Shown: positions 46,042-55,764 of the stretch, piece by piece
Position numbering within the stretch: the first letter of the stretch is position 1
How the letters are laid out: the number at the start of each line of letters is the position of its first letter
NCBI GenBank assembly: GCA_965229695.1
Contig: OZ245921.1
Coordinates: forward strand, 372,001-436,000
From: JANSYL01 sp965229695
GTDB taxonomy: Bacteria > Pseudomonadota > Alphaproteobacteria > Rhodobacterales > Rhodobacteraceae
Reading direction: 5' to 3'
Length of the DNA: 64,000 nt
Translations under genes and position numbers: made by a program
Notes under the pieces: model-generated
The model's input: the letters and a program-made list of their open reading frames with translations, nothing else
Databases searched by the model: none
What the model was told of the DNA's origin: nothing

Positions 46042-46241
46042 TATCTACCCCTCTAAGAAATCCTCTATCTACAAACCTTAAACAGCACGACTTCGATCGA
46101 CAAGCGCGCTAACTCTTGAGCGCGGCGCGCAAAGAGCAACATGATGCGAACCACGAGCGAGAGCAGTCTTTTGTTTAGTCGTAGTGAAGGTTTGCTTTGT
46201 CCGCATTGTGTGAGGTCGCTCATCATTTGATTTTGCGGGCG

Positions 46242-46313
46242 CAGCGAATGGCCGGGTCGACGGCCGCACCGCAGCGGACCGAGACAAAGGCGAAGGGCAG
46301 GTTTGGGCCGCTT
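46242..46313 (+). repeat. 72-bp intergenic repeat, copy 2
   Basis: Begins CAGCGAATGGCCGG and ends GGTTTGGGCCGCTT, 72 bases long. It lies in the 434-base gap between the lyase-like gene and the 46476 gene; the rest of that gap shows no gene. Confidence 0.75.
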
Positions 46314-46475
46314 GACCTTTTCGGTCGAGCGGGCAATCATGTTATTGGCCTAGCGCGTAGGTCGGTGTGCCCGCCATGCGAAGCAAAGCAACGCGAATTG
46401 ATTTTTGGATGCCATGCCGTTGGCAGGGTCCGATAAGCAGCGGGCACCTTTTCGGATCCAGTTCGGATATGGATC

Positions 46476-47624
46476 ATGAAACCGACATACTACCTCAAGA
46501 AACTGAAGGAACTGTCTAAACGCTACGCGCGAGCTCAACAGATACCTCTCCACAAAGCCCGCGATACGATTGCCGAAGTTCTGGGCTTTTCGCACTGGAA
46601 CGACGTTACCAAGGCATACAGAGCCGGTTGGACCCCAACAAAGGAGCATGTCTCTGCCGTTGAAAGCTTGCTCGTCGAAGCGCTGCCCGGCGATGAAGCT
46701 GGTGGACCACGATTTGGGTCATTTGTTAGAGACTCAGTCTTCGAGACAGATGTTAGACACGGCACCATTGATGGGCACGAATATTCTATCTCAGTTTCAA
46801 TGGGCGACGTTAATATGCATGGGACAGGTTGGTACCTTCATGTGCCGGAAGCTCCAAATGGGGAACCTCGTTTAGAGATCGCAAAGCAGATTGAGCATGA
46901 GGCTCCAGTCTACGAAACGGCATTTCAACAAGAAGCGCTCAACATCGCCGTCAAACGTGCAGAACAGGTTCGTGCGGGGATCGCATCAGATTGGCCAAGA
47001 CGTTCGACCAAGCCTGACAAAGACGGCCTGGTCCGTCATCCCCTAAACGGCGATGAGTCCCATAAGTGGTTCTGCTTGCATTGTGACGCTTCGATAACCG
47101 GCGAACAGATTGCCAAGTGTCTTTGGCATTGCCCACGTTGCGATGCTTCTCCCCTTGATATCTTCAACAGTCCTTGGTGGCTTGAAGGACAAGATAGAAA
47201 ACCGGAGCCAATTGCTGACAACGAGCTACTTGGTAGGCCTGAGCTAATCGTAGATGCTCTGGATACACGGCTGAAACTGGAGCTCGATGCAGAAAAGGTG
47301 ACTTTATTGATACGAAGCGCTCTCGTTGAGGATGCCTCGAACGTAAGCGAACGGTTGGGGGCTTTGTTCGCCGATATCTTTGTTCATGACGACAACGATG
47401 TATGCATTACCTTTGATGAAGACCTTTGGCCGGAGCACAAGGAACCTGTTTCAGCATTCGCTGTTGCCGCTCAACTCGGGGTAGATGTTGATCTAGAACC
47501 TTGTCTGCGAGAGTTGCCCTTTGCTTGGCCAGGGTTGGGTGAGCACACCAAGAGCACCGTCGAGTACACCGAAATGATGCTTAACGCCTACGCCAGCCAA
47601 CGGGCTGACAAAGAGGTCGAATGA
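46476..47624 (+). CDS. Hypothetical protein with glyoxalase-associated N-domain and zinc ribbon
   Basis: 382 residues. Residues 1-50 (LKKLKELSKRYARAQQIPLH and GFSHWNDVTKAY) resemble the short helical domain found before some glyoxalase-superfamily proteins. Residues 185-225 hold a zinc-ribbon-like pair of Cys-x-x-Cys: WFCLHCD and WHCPRCD. The C-terminal 150 residues are acidic and have no known family. It stands alone between two repeat copies. Function unknown. Confidence 0.6.
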   Translation: MKPTYYLKKLKELSKRYARAQQIPLHKARDTIAEVLGFSHWNDVTKAYRAGWTPTKEHVSAVESLLVEALPGDEAGGPRFGSFVRDSVFETDVRHGTIDGHEYSISVSMGDVNMHGTGWYLHVPEAPNGEPRLEIAKQIEHEAPVYETAFQQEALNIAVKRAEQVRAGIASDWPRRSTKPDKDGLVRHPLNGDESHKWFCLHCDASITGEQIAKCLWHCPRCDASPLDIFNSPWWLEGQDRKPEPIADNELLGRPELIVDALDTRLKLELDAEKVTLLIRSALVEDASNVSERLGALFADIFVHDDNDVCITFDEDLWPEHKEPVSAFAVAAQLGVDVDLEPCLRELPFAWPGLGEHTKSTVEYTEMMLNAYASQRADKEVE

Positions 47625-47709
47625 GTAACGACCACTAGACTACAGGTTGCGGGGAGTGTCTCCGCAGCCTGCCATAAGAGCGTTCGATGATCTTCAGATT
47701 CCACACCTG

Positions 47710-47781
47710 CAGCGAATGCCCGGAATGCGGATTGCGGCCGCAGCATAGAAACAGCACAGTCAACGGCAGCTCTGGGCTGTG
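47710..47781 (+). repeat. 72-bp intergenic repeat, copy 3
   Basis: Begins CAGCGAATGCCCGG and ends AGCTCTGGGCTGTG, 72 bases. It occupies part of the 662-base gap 47625-48286 before the Rieske gene; the remainder holds no gene I can support. Confidence 0.75.
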
Positions 47782-48286
47782 TGCGGCGTCGCACTGTCAT
47801 CTCAGATGACATACGGCTTACGAGGTCGGCAACCAGACTGACCTACTAATCTGCCGCATCGTCGCGAAGGTCCTGTCTAGTGGCAACCGCGTTCATAACT
47901 CAACGGTCGCATAAACCACACGATGTCCAGTTCGGGCATAAAGCGAGATTTTTCACACGTGCAATTCTTAGAACCACGAAAAAGCCCTGAATGTAGCGCG
48001 AAACAGGACCGCGCTTCTCCGGCATTGTGCAAGGCCGCGTGTAACGACACACTGGAACGTTTGGGTTAGCTGTGCCAGCTTCGTGTCCTTCCCATCGCGG
48101 CAACCCGACGCCGGCGCAAAGACGCGATCACAATGCGTTTCGCAGCTCCTTGGCGCCTCTTAACCAAACCCTGAACCTAAGGCGTCCAAGTAGGGCAAGG
48201 CTTCCAAAAATGTGAAACCGCCGGCGATTTAGGTTAATTCAACCGAGCCAGTTCGCATACCATTACGCCAACCATTGGAGAATGAA

Positions 48287-49408
48287 ATGAACGACGTTTC
48301 TGAAATCTCTGTCGGCTATGACGATGATCCGGCCCGTTCATTTTCATTGAGGGCTGAAGCCTACACGGATGCGACGTGGTTTGATGCGGACCTTAAAGCG
48401 GTGATTTCAAAGACCTGGCAATGGGTCTGCCATGTCGAGAAAACGCGGGAACCCGGGTCATACATCACCGTCGAAATTGCAGGCCACCCAATTGCCGTTG
48501 TGCGCGGCAAGGACGGAACGTTGCGCGCCTTCTACAATGTCTGCAAGCATCGCGCACATGAGCTTCTGTCTGGCGAAGGCACCACAACGCGGATCATGTG
48601 CCCCTATCACGCCTGGGTCTATAAGCTGGACGGCCAACTGGCGCGCGCACCGCATACTGAAAGCCTCGTTGATTTTGACGCCAAGGACATCTGTCTTGAC
48701 GAGGTACAGGTCGAAGAGTTTTGCGGTTTCGTCTTTGTCAATCTTGACCAGCAGGCCGCGCCTTTGGCGCAGCAGTCGGGGAACCTGGAAACCGAGATCC
48801 GCCATTGGGCCCCGGATGTGGATCAACTGACCTTCGGGCATCGGTTGACCTATGACATCCAGTCCAACTGGAAGAATGTCGTCGACAATTTTTTGGAGTG
48901 CTACCACTGCCCGACCGCGCATAAGGATTTCTGCGACCTGGTGGACATGGATACCTATAAGGTCACGACCTATGGCATTTATTCCAGCCACATGGCCGAT
49001 GCGGGGCAAAACGCAAACAGTGCCTATGATGTGTCGAACGCGACTGTCCGCACCCATGCGGTTTGGTGGCTTTACCCCACGACCTGTCTGATGCGCTATC
49101 CGGGCCGTTCCAGTATGATCGTCTTGAACATCATCCCCGTTGGACCGGATCGGACGCTGGAAACCTATGATTTCTTCCTTGAGACCCCAGAACCGGATGC
49201 AATGGAACTCGACGCCATCCGATATCTAGATGAGGTACTTCAGGTGGAAGACATCAACCTTGTAGAAAGCGTGCAGCGCGGCATGAACACGCCCGCCTTC
49301 ACGCAAGGCCGTATCGTGCATGACCCCGATGGGTCGGGCAAATCCGAACATGCGGTACATCACTTTCATGGATTGGTTTTGGACGCCTATGCCAGAGGTG
49401 CGGCATGA
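48287..49408 (+). CDS. Rieske oxygenase alpha subunit, carnitine monooxygenase CntA-like
   Basis: 373 residues from the ATG at 48287 with GGAG 6 bases before it. Rieske site: Cys86-x-His88 in NVCKHRAHELL and Cys105-x-x-His108 in MCPYHAW. The mononuclear iron site is DNFLECYHCPTAH, and the late LVESVQRGMNT matches the CntA/YeaW/GbcA family. These cleave a C-N bond of a quaternary amine: CntA gives trimethylamine and malic semialdehyde from carnitine, GbcA demethylates glycine betaine. Gene neighbours favour carnitine or a relative. No reductase partner is beside it. The stop overlaps the sulfatase start. Confidence 0.8.
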   Translation: MNDVSEISVGYDDDPARSFSLRAEAYTDATWFDADLKAVISKTWQWVCHVEKTREPGSYITVEIAGHPIAVVRGKDGTLRAFYNVCKHRAHELLSGEGTTTRIMCPYHAWVYKLDGQLARAPHTESLVDFDAKDICLDEVQVEEFCGFVFVNLDQQAAPLAQQSGNLETEIRHWAPDVDQLTFGHRLTYDIQSNWKNVVDNFLECYHCPTAHKDFCDLVDMDTYKVTTYGIYSSHMADAGQNANSAYDVSNATVRTHAVWWLYPTTCLMRYPGRSSMIVLNIIPVGPDRTLETYDFFLETPEPDAMELDAIRYLDEVLQVEDINLVESVQRGMNTPAFTQGRIVHDPDGSGKSEHAVHHFHGLVLDAYARGAA

Positions 49409-50931
49409 TGCGGCCCAATATCCTTGTGATTATGGCCGACCAACTCGCGCCGCATTTCACCGGGGCATACGGGCACAAGGTCGCCAAGACACCCAATCTT
49501 GATGCGCTGGCCGCGCGGGGGATGCGCTTTGATGCGGCCTATTGCAATTCGCCGCTTTGCGCGCCGTCGCGCTTCGCGTTCATGTCGGGGCAGCTCATCA
49601 GCCGGATCGCGGCTTATGACAACGCCTCTGAGTTTAAGGCATCGGTGCCCACCTTCGCGCATTATCTCAAAACACTGGGCTATCGCACCTGCTTGTCGGG
49701 CAAGATGCATTTTGTTGGCCCCGATCAGATGCACGGGTTCGAGGATCGCATCACCACCGATATCTACCCGTCGGATTTCGCTTGGACCCCGGATTGGGAA
49801 GCCCCTGATGAGCGGATCGACAAGTGGTATCACAACATGCAGACCGTCAAAGAAAGCGGTCTGGCCCATGCCACGTTCCAGATCGACTATGATGACGAGG
49901 TCGCCTTTGCGGCCAAGCGCTGGCTATTTGACGCTGCGCGGGACAAGGCGCTGGGGCAAGATGCGCCCTTTGCGATGGTCGCCAGCTTCATCCACCCCCA
50001 CGATCCCTATGTCGCGCGGCCAGAATGGTGGAACCTCTATTCGGATGACGAGATCGAGATGCCTGGTTTCGTGCCACCGCTTGAAGAGCAGGATCCGTTC
50101 TCGCGGCGTCTCATGGATGGGATTGAGGCGTCTTACGTCCCCCTGACCGAGGCGGAGGTGCGACGTGCAAGGCGGGCCTATCTGGCCAATGTCAGCTATT
50201 TTGACAGTAAGATTGGCGCGCTGGTTCAAACGCTCGAAGAAACCGGAGAACTCGACAATACCATCGTCATCGTCACCGCCGATCACGGCGATATGCTGGG
50301 TGAGCGCGGCCTCTGGTATAAGATGAACTTCTTCGAGCATTCCGCCCGCGTGCCGCTGGTCATGGCCGGTCCGGGCGTGGCGCATGGCACGGCGCCAAAC
50401 GCGGTCTCGCTGGTCGATCTGCTGCCCACATTCCTCGACATCGCGGGTGGCGATACGTCCATGCTGGGTGACCCGATTGATGGGCGCAGCTTAATGCCGT
50501 TGGCGCGCGATGAGGCCGACCCGGTGGATGAAGCCATCGGCGAATATTGTGCGGAAATGACCGGATATCCCGTGATCATGATCCGGCGCGGGCCGCTGAA
50601 ATACATCCATTGCGACAGCGATCCGCCCCAACTTTACGATTTGAACATCGATCCAATGGAAACGCGCAACGTTGCGGCTGATCCGGACTACGCACAGACC
50701 GCGACAAGCTTTGCAACGGAGGTCGCCGCGCGCTGGGATGGCGCGGCCTTGCGTGACAAGGTTATCGCCACGCAAAAATCCCGCCGCGCCCTGCACGCGG
50801 CCATGGAAGCCGGCGCAAGCGAGCCCTGGGATTACAACCCGCCCTCAGATGCGAGCCAGCAATATGTGCGCAACCATATGGATTGGACGGTGGCTGCAAG
50901 CCGCTACCGCTATCCACCGGTGAAAGATTAA
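49405..50931 (+). CDS. betC: Choline-sulfatase
   Basis: 508 residues. The sulfatase signature Cys52-Ala-Pro-Ser-Arg (LCAPSRFAFMSG) gives the formylglycine nucleophile. The N-terminal ILVIMADQLAPHF, the ITTDIYPSDFAW and the VTADHGDMLGERGLWYKMNFFEHSAR blocks, and the C-terminal SEPWDYNPPSDASQQYVRNH tail, are those of choline sulfatase rather than aryl sulfatase. It releases choline and sulfate from choline-O-sulfate. The ATG overlaps the Rieske stop by four bases; ATG at 49408 is an alternative. No signal peptide, so cytoplasmic. Confidence 0.85.
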   Translation: MMRPNILVIMADQLAPHFTGAYGHKVAKTPNLDALAARGMRFDAAYCNSPLCAPSRFAFMSGQLISRIAAYDNASEFKASVPTFAHYLKTLGYRTCLSGKMHFVGPDQMHGFEDRITTDIYPSDFAWTPDWEAPDERIDKWYHNMQTVKESGLAHATFQIDYDDEVAFAAKRWLFDAARDKALGQDAPFAMVASFIHPHDPYVARPEWWNLYSDDEIEMPGFVPPLEEQDPFSRRLMDGIEASYVPLTEAEVRRARRAYLANVSYFDSKIGALVQTLEETGELDNTIVIVTADHGDMLGERGLWYKMNFFEHSARVPLVMAGPGVAHGTAPNAVSLVDLLPTFLDIAGGDTSMLGDPIDGRSLMPLARDEADPVDEAIGEYCAEMTGYPVIMIRRGPLKYIHCDSDPPQLYDLNIDPMETRNVAADPDYAQTATSFATEVAARWDGAALRDKVIATQKSRRALHAAMEAGASEPWDYNPPSDASQQYVRNHMDWTVAASRYRYPPVKD

Positions 50932-50936
50932 AGCCG

Positions 50937-51731
50937 ATGATGTTGGAGGGGAAAATCGCGCTGGTCACCGGCGCGCGGGGCGGGATCGGCCGCGCGATCG
51001 TGGCGCGATTTTTGAGCGAAGGGGCCACGGTTTACGCCGCCGACCTGACGCCAGAAGGCTCGCTTGAGGCGCATGACGCAGATGGCAGCCATTTCGTAAA
51101 GCTCGACGTGACGCAGGAGGCCGACGTGATTGCCGCGATGGACCATGTGGACACGCGCCATGGCAGGCTGGATATCCTGGTGAACGCGGCCGGGATCGAG
51201 ATCGAGAAAACCATCGAAGACACCTCGCTCGACGAATGGAACCGAAGTTTTGCCGTCAACGTAACCGGCACGTTTTTGACCTCAAAATACGCCCTTCCCC
51301 TGATGCGGCAGTCGGCGAAATCCGGCGCCAGCGCCAGCCTGATTAATTTCGGATCTTATGACGGGTTCATCGCCGACCCGGGGCTAGCAGCCTATTGCGC
51401 GACCAAAGGGGCGGTGCACGCCCTGACCCGTGCCATGGCCTGCGACCACAGCCCCGAGGGCATTCGTGTCAACGCTATTTGCCCCGGCTATATCGACACG
51501 CCGATGCTGCAGAGCTTTTTCAATGGCGACGGGTCGGGTGGCGGCGGCGGCAATATAGAGACCCTGCAAAAGGCCGTGCGCGATGTGCACCCCATGCGCA
51601 CCTACGGCACGCCGACGGACATCGCCAATCTGGTGAATTGGCTGGCCTCGGATGAGGCGCGCTATGCCTCGGGCCAGCTTTGGGTTCTGGATGGCGGGCT
51701 GTCGGCGCAAGTTCAGCAAATGAAGCTCTGA
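50937..51731 (+). CDS. Short-chain dehydrogenase/reductase (first SDR of the carnitine cluster)
   Basis: 264 residues from ATG 50937 (or 50940). Rossmann motif VTGARGGIGRAI, NAAG block, catalytic Ser in INFGSYDG and Tyr-x-x-x-Lys in AAYCATKGAVHAL, then GYIDTPM. A complete classical SDR. Its stop overlaps the start of the BKACE gene by one base. It probably oxidises or reduces a hydroxy/keto intermediate of quaternary-amine catabolism; the substrate is unknown. Confidence 0.87.
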   Translation: MMLEGKIALVTGARGGIGRAIVARFLSEGATVYAADLTPEGSLEAHDADGSHFVKLDVTQEADVIAAMDHVDTRHGRLDILVNAAGIEIEKTIEDTSLDEWNRSFAVNVTGTFLTSKYALPLMRQSAKSGASASLINFGSYDGFIADPGLAAYCATKGAVHALTRAMACDHSPEGIRVNAICPGYIDTPMLQSFFNGDGSGGGGGNIETLQKAVRDVHPMRTYGTPTDIANLVNWLASDEARYASGQLWVLDGGLSAQVQQMKL

Positions 51732-52663
51732 TGCCCAAGCCCGTCATCATAACCTGCGCGCCGACGGGGGGCATTCACACGCCGTCCATGTCGCCACATC
51801 TGCCAATCACGCCCGCAGAAATCGCGTCAGCAAGCATTGACGCCGCTGGGGCTGGCGCGTCAATCATCCACCTTCACGCGCGGCACCCCGAGACCGGCCA
51901 ACCTGATCCGCGGCCCGAGCTTTTTCACCAGTTTCTGCCGATCATCAAACAATCCACCGATGCCGTCATCAACGTCTCCACCGGGGGCGGGCTGGGTATG
52001 AGCATGGATGATCGCCTACGCGCCGCCACCTCGGCCAGCCCGGAAATGGCGAGCCTCAACATGGGGTCGATGAATTTTGGCATCTTCCCGATGCTTCAAA
52101 AATATTCCGAGTTCCAGCATGACTGGGAACGCCCGTTTCTCGAGATGACCGAAGATTTCATCTTCCCGAACACGTTCAAGACGATCCGCTACGCCATCGA
52201 AAAGCTTGGTGGCGATCACGGCACCAAATTCGAGTTTGAGTGCTACGATCTGGGCCATCTTAATAACGTCAAGTGGTTCGTCGATCAGGGCATCATTAAG
52301 CCACCCTTCTTTATCCAGATGGTGTTTGGCATCCTGGGCGGCGTGGGCGCGGACCCCGACCATCTGGTCCATATGCACAACACCGCCGATAAGCTTTTTG
52401 GTCCCGACAATTATGAATGGTCGGTCTTGGCCGCCGGACGGCACCAGATGCCCTTTGCCACGCAAAGCGCGATGCGCGGTGGCAATTTGCGCGTGGGGCT
52501 GGAGGACAGCCTGTTCATCGGCAAGGGCGAGCTTGCCACATCCAATGCGCAGCAAGTCACGCGCATCCGCGAGATCATTGAAAACCTTGGCCTGAGCGTT
52601 GCGACACCCGCCGAGGCGCGGGCCCGACTGGCGCTCAAAGGGGGCGATCAGGTTGGCTTTTAG
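51731..52663 (+). CDS. BKACE-family beta-keto acid cleavage enzyme (probable dehydrocarnitine cleavage)
   Basis: 310 residues. N-terminal VIITCAPTGGIHTPSMSPHLP and the metal site IIHLHARHPETG (His47, His49) identify the BKACE/DUF849 family, with FECYDLGH and FFIQMVFGILGG later. Family members condense a beta-keto acid with acetyl-CoA to give acetoacetyl-CoA and an amine product. Next to an L-carnitine dehydrogenase the likely substrate is 3-dehydrocarnitine, giving glycine betaine. The pairing with carnitine dehydrogenase is known in Pseudomonas and related bacteria. Confidence 0.85.
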   Translation: MPKPVIITCAPTGGIHTPSMSPHLPITPAEIASASIDAAGAGASIIHLHARHPETGQPDPRPELFHQFLPIIKQSTDAVINVSTGGGLGMSMDDRLRAATSASPEMASLNMGSMNFGIFPMLQKYSEFQHDWERPFLEMTEDFIFPNTFKTIRYAIEKLGGDHGTKFEFECYDLGHLNNVKWFVDQGIIKPPFFIQMVFGILGGVGADPDHLVHMHNTADKLFGPDNYEWSVLAAGRHQMPFATQSAMRGGNLRVGLEDSLFIGKGELATSNAQQVTRIREIIENLGLSVATPAEARARLALKGGDQVGF

Positions 52664-52673
52664 GGAGGGTCAC

Positions 52674-54092
52674 ATGCAGACCAAAATGCTTATCAATGGC
52701 GAGCTGACAGAGGGCACGGGCGCAGGTTTGGAGGTTTTGAACCCCGCCACGGGCGAGGTCATCGGGGCGGTCAAGGAAGCAGGCCCCGAGCAGATCGAGG
52801 CGGCGGTTCGCGGCTCGGCCGAGGCATTTGAAAGCTTCGCTGGCACGCCACCCGCCGAACGTGCCGCCATGCTGTTGCAAATCGCCGATGTCATCGACGC
52901 GCACAGCCAGGAATTGGCCGAGTTGGAAAGCCTTGATGTCGGCAAGCCCTGGCCGTCCGCCCATGATGACGAGATGCCATTGACCATCGATGTCTTCCGC
53001 TTCTTCGCCGGCGCCGCGCGCACGATGATGGGATCAGCTGCAGGCGAATATGTGGCCGGGCATACTTCGATGATCCGGCGCGACCCCGTTGGGCCCGTCG
53101 CCGCGATCGCGCCCTGGAACTATCCGCTGATGATGGCGTCGTGGAAGCTGGCAGCCCCCATCGCCGCCGGGTGCCCGGTTGTGCTGAAACCGTCCGAGAT
53201 CACACCGCTTTCCACGCTGCGCCTGGCTGAGCTGTTGCAGGATGTGCTGCCCAAAGGCGTGCTGAACGTGATCCATGGTCGCGGTCCAAGCGTGGGTGAC
53301 GCGCTGATCAACAGCCCGCAGATGGAGGCGATCAGCATCACCGGCTCCCCCGCCACGGGCATGGCGGCCATGCGAGCGGCCTCGCGCCAAATCCGCCATG
53401 TGCATTTGGAACTGGGCGGCAAAGCCCCGGTCATAGTGTTCGACGATGCCGATCTGGATGCCGTCGCCGAAACGATCCGCTATGGCAGCTACTTCAACGC
53501 AGGCCAGGACTGTGCCCAGCCCTGCCGGGTGATGGTCGCAAATGGGGCCTATGACAAGCTGGTGGCGGCGATTGAGGGCCAGGTTGGCCAAATCCAGATC
53601 GGCGCGCCGAAGGATGATGGCACGGAAATGGGACCACTGGTTTCGGCGGCACAGCAGAAACGGGTTGCGGGCTTCGTAGATCGAGCGCGCGGCGCGGCCG
53701 AGGTTGTCTGCGGCGGGGCCGCTGGCGACGGGCATGGGTTCTTCTATCAGCCGACCGTGATCGCCAATGTCGACAATGATGCTGAGGTGGCCCGCGATGA
53801 GGTCTTTGGCCCTGTCGTCACCGTCTCGCGTTTCAGCGATTCCGAAGAGGCTTTGAAGATCGCCAATTCTGGCCCCTACGGACTAGCCTCCTCGGTCTGG
53901 ACCCGTGATGTCGGGCGCGCGATGCAGATGACCGCAAAGCTGCGTTATGGGTTCACTTGGGTAAATACGCATGGGGTTGCGACGCCCGAGATGCCCTGGG
54001 CTGCCATGAAGGGCTCGGGCACCGGTAGCGACATGTCGATCTATGCGCTCGACGCCTATACGGCGATCCGGCACGTTATGGTCGCGCATTGA
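52674..54092 (+). CDS. NAD-dependent aldehyde dehydrogenase (betaine/aminobutyraldehyde or malic-semialdehyde type)
   Basis: 472 residues from the ATG at 52674 with TAGGGAGGG before it. The ALDH active site is intact: Glu246 in LELGGKAP, Cys280 in GQDCAQ, plus ITGSPATG and VFGPVVTVSRF. Closest in appearance to betaine-aldehyde or gamma-trimethylaminobutyraldehyde dehydrogenases. If the Rieske gene is CntA, malic semialdehyde would be another plausible substrate. The stop is TGA overlapping the ATG of the next SDR by one base. Confidence 0.87.
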   Translation: MQTKMLINGELTEGTGAGLEVLNPATGEVIGAVKEAGPEQIEAAVRGSAEAFESFAGTPPAERAAMLLQIADVIDAHSQELAELESLDVGKPWPSAHDDEMPLTIDVFRFFAGAARTMMGSAAGEYVAGHTSMIRRDPVGPVAAIAPWNYPLMMASWKLAAPIAAGCPVVLKPSEITPLSTLRLAELLQDVLPKGVLNVIHGRGPSVGDALINSPQMEAISITGSPATGMAAMRAASRQIRHVHLELGGKAPVIVFDDADLDAVAETIRYGSYFNAGQDCAQPCRVMVANGAYDKLVAAIEGQVGQIQIGAPKDDGTEMGPLVSAAQQKRVAGFVDRARGAAEVVCGGAAGDGHGFFYQPTVIANVDNDAEVARDEVFGPVVTVSRFSDSEEALKIANSGPYGLASSVWTRDVGRAMQMTAKLRYGFTWVNTHGVATPEMPWAAMKGSGTGSDMSIYALDAYTAIRHVMVAH

Positions 54093-54832
54093 TGCGATTG
54101 GAGGGCAAACGCGCTTTTGTCACCGGCGGCCGACAAGGGATTGGGCGTGGGATTGCGGAGGCCTTCTTAACTGAAGGGGCTGAGGTCACGACCTGCGGAC
54201 GTGGGGCACGGCCATCAGACCTGCCTAAGGCGATTGGCTGGCATCCCCTGGATGTGTCTGATTCGAAGGCCGTGGCTAACCTTGCCGAGGCGACAGCAGC
54301 GCTTGATATTCTCGTCAACAATGCGGGCGTTCAGGTTGAAAAGACCGTTGCGGACAGCACCGATGCCGATTGGGATCTAGTGATGGGCGTCAACGCGCGC
54401 GGCGTTTTCAACATGTGCCGAGGCCTCATCCCAAAGATGTCGACGAACGGCTCGATCATCAATATCGGCTCCATTTCCGGCACGGTCGCGGACCCTTCGA
54501 TGGCGCTTTACAATGCCTCCAAGGCGTTTGTGCACGGGCTAACCCGGTCCATCGCCGTCGATCATGGGCCAGCCTTGCGCTGCAATGCAATCTGTCCCGG
54601 CTGGATCGAAACCGGGATGCTGGATGCCGGGTTTGATCTTGCGCGCGACCCGGCCAAGGCCAAGGCCGATGCCCTGGCCCGCCATGCGGCCAAACGCTTT
54701 GGCAAGCCTGCCGATGTCGCCGCCATGGCCGTATGGTTGGCCTCCGATGACGCAGCTTTTGCCACTGGGCAGCTCTTCACGATCGATGGTGGCATGACGG
54801 CGGCTTCGCCACTCAATCCGGGATTGTTCTGA
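54092..54832 (+). CDS. Short-chain dehydrogenase/reductase (second SDR of the carnitine cluster)
   Basis: 246 residues from the ATG at 54092. Complete SDR: VTGGRQGIGRGI, NNAGVQVEK, catalytic Ser in INIGSISG, Tyr-x-x-x-Lys in ALYNASKAFVHG, CPGWIETGM. Its stop overlaps the carnitine dehydrogenase ATG. It resembles the other SDR of this cluster and may reflect duplication with a different substrate. Role in the pathway not known. Confidence 0.87.
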   Translation: MRLEGKRAFVTGGRQGIGRGIAEAFLTEGAEVTTCGRGARPSDLPKAIGWHPLDVSDSKAVANLAEATAALDILVNNAGVQVEKTVADSTDADWDLVMGVNARGVFNMCRGLIPKMSTNGSIINIGSISGTVADPSMALYNASKAFVHGLTRSIAVDHGPALRCNAICPGWIETGMLDAGFDLARDPAKAKADALARHAAKRFGKPADVAAMAVWLASDDAAFATGQLFTIDGGMTAASPLNPGLF

Positions 54833-55764
54833 TGACGGAGATCAAAACTACGGCTCTTTTGGGCGCGGGCGTCATTGGCGCAAGCTGGACGGCACTGTTT
54901 TTGGCAGCTGGCCGCGAGGTAACGGTGTTTGACCCCGATCCCGGGACCGAACGCTCGGTGCGGACCTATATCGATCAAGCATGGCCCGCCTTGGAGGAAT
55001 TGGGGTTAACCGCGCGCGCCACGCCGGATGCCATTCGCTTTGTCACCTCCGCGATCGAGGCCGTCGAGGGGGCGCAATTCATCCAAGAAAACGTGCCAGA
55101 GCGTCTACCCATCAAACACGCGACCTATCGGGAGATTGAGCCCGTTTTGGCCGATGGCGCGATTGTCTCCAGCTCAACCTCGGGCCTGACGCTTGAGGCG
55201 CTGCAAGAGGGGTGGGCAACCCCTGCCCCCCTGATCCTCGGACACCCTTTCAACCCGCCGCACCTGATCCCGCTGGTCGAACTCACCGCCAATGAGGCGA
55301 CGGGACCGGAGGTTCTGGGCCGGACCGAAGCCTTCTATGAAGACATCGGCAAGGTCACGATCCGCATCAACAAGGGCATGCCGGGCCATGTCGCCAACCG
55401 CCTACAAGCCGCAGTGTGGCGCGAGGCGGTTTATATGGCTATCCAAGGTGTCGCCAGCGTTGAAGATATCGACAAAGCCATGTGGGCCGGTCCGGGTCTG
55501 CGTTGGGCCGCGATGGGGCCAACCACGCTGTTTCATCTGGGCGCGGGCGAAGGCGGGCTTCAGGCCTTTTGCGACCACTTCAAAGATACGTTCAACGGCT
55601 GGTGGGACGGCTTGGGTGAACCCAAACTGGACGATGATGTGATCAAGCTTTTGGTCGATGGAATGGCGCAGCACTCGCAGGGCCAAAGCCCGGCAGAGTT
55701 ATCAGCGCAGAGGGACAGAATGCTCACTGCGATCCAGGCGGCGACCCGCCATCTGCGCTCTTGA
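54832..55764 (+). CDS. lcdH: L-carnitine dehydrogenase (3-hydroxyacyl-CoA dehydrogenase family)
   Basis: 310 residues. Rossmann GxGxxG at 11-16 (GAGVIGASW), FIQENVPERL, SSSTSGLT, LGHPFNPPHLIPLVEL and HVANRLQAAVWREAVYM are the pattern of L-carnitine dehydrogenase, which oxidises L-carnitine to 3-dehydrocarnitine with NAD. The BKACE enzyme three genes upstream would use that product. It converges on and overlaps the regulator gene by 41 bases. Confidence 0.85.
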   Translation: MTEIKTTALLGAGVIGASWTALFLAAGREVTVFDPDPGTERSVRTYIDQAWPALEELGLTARATPDAIRFVTSAIEAVEGAQFIQENVPERLPIKHATYREIEPVLADGAIVSSSTSGLTLEALQEGWATPAPLILGHPFNPPHLIPLVELTANEATGPEVLGRTEAFYEDIGKVTIRINKGMPGHVANRLQAAVWREAVYMAIQGVASVEDIDKAMWAGPGLRWAAMGPTTLFHLGAGEGGLQAFCDHFKDTFNGWWDGLGEPKLDDDVIKLLVDGMAQHSQGQSPAELSAQRDRMLTAIQAATRHLRS

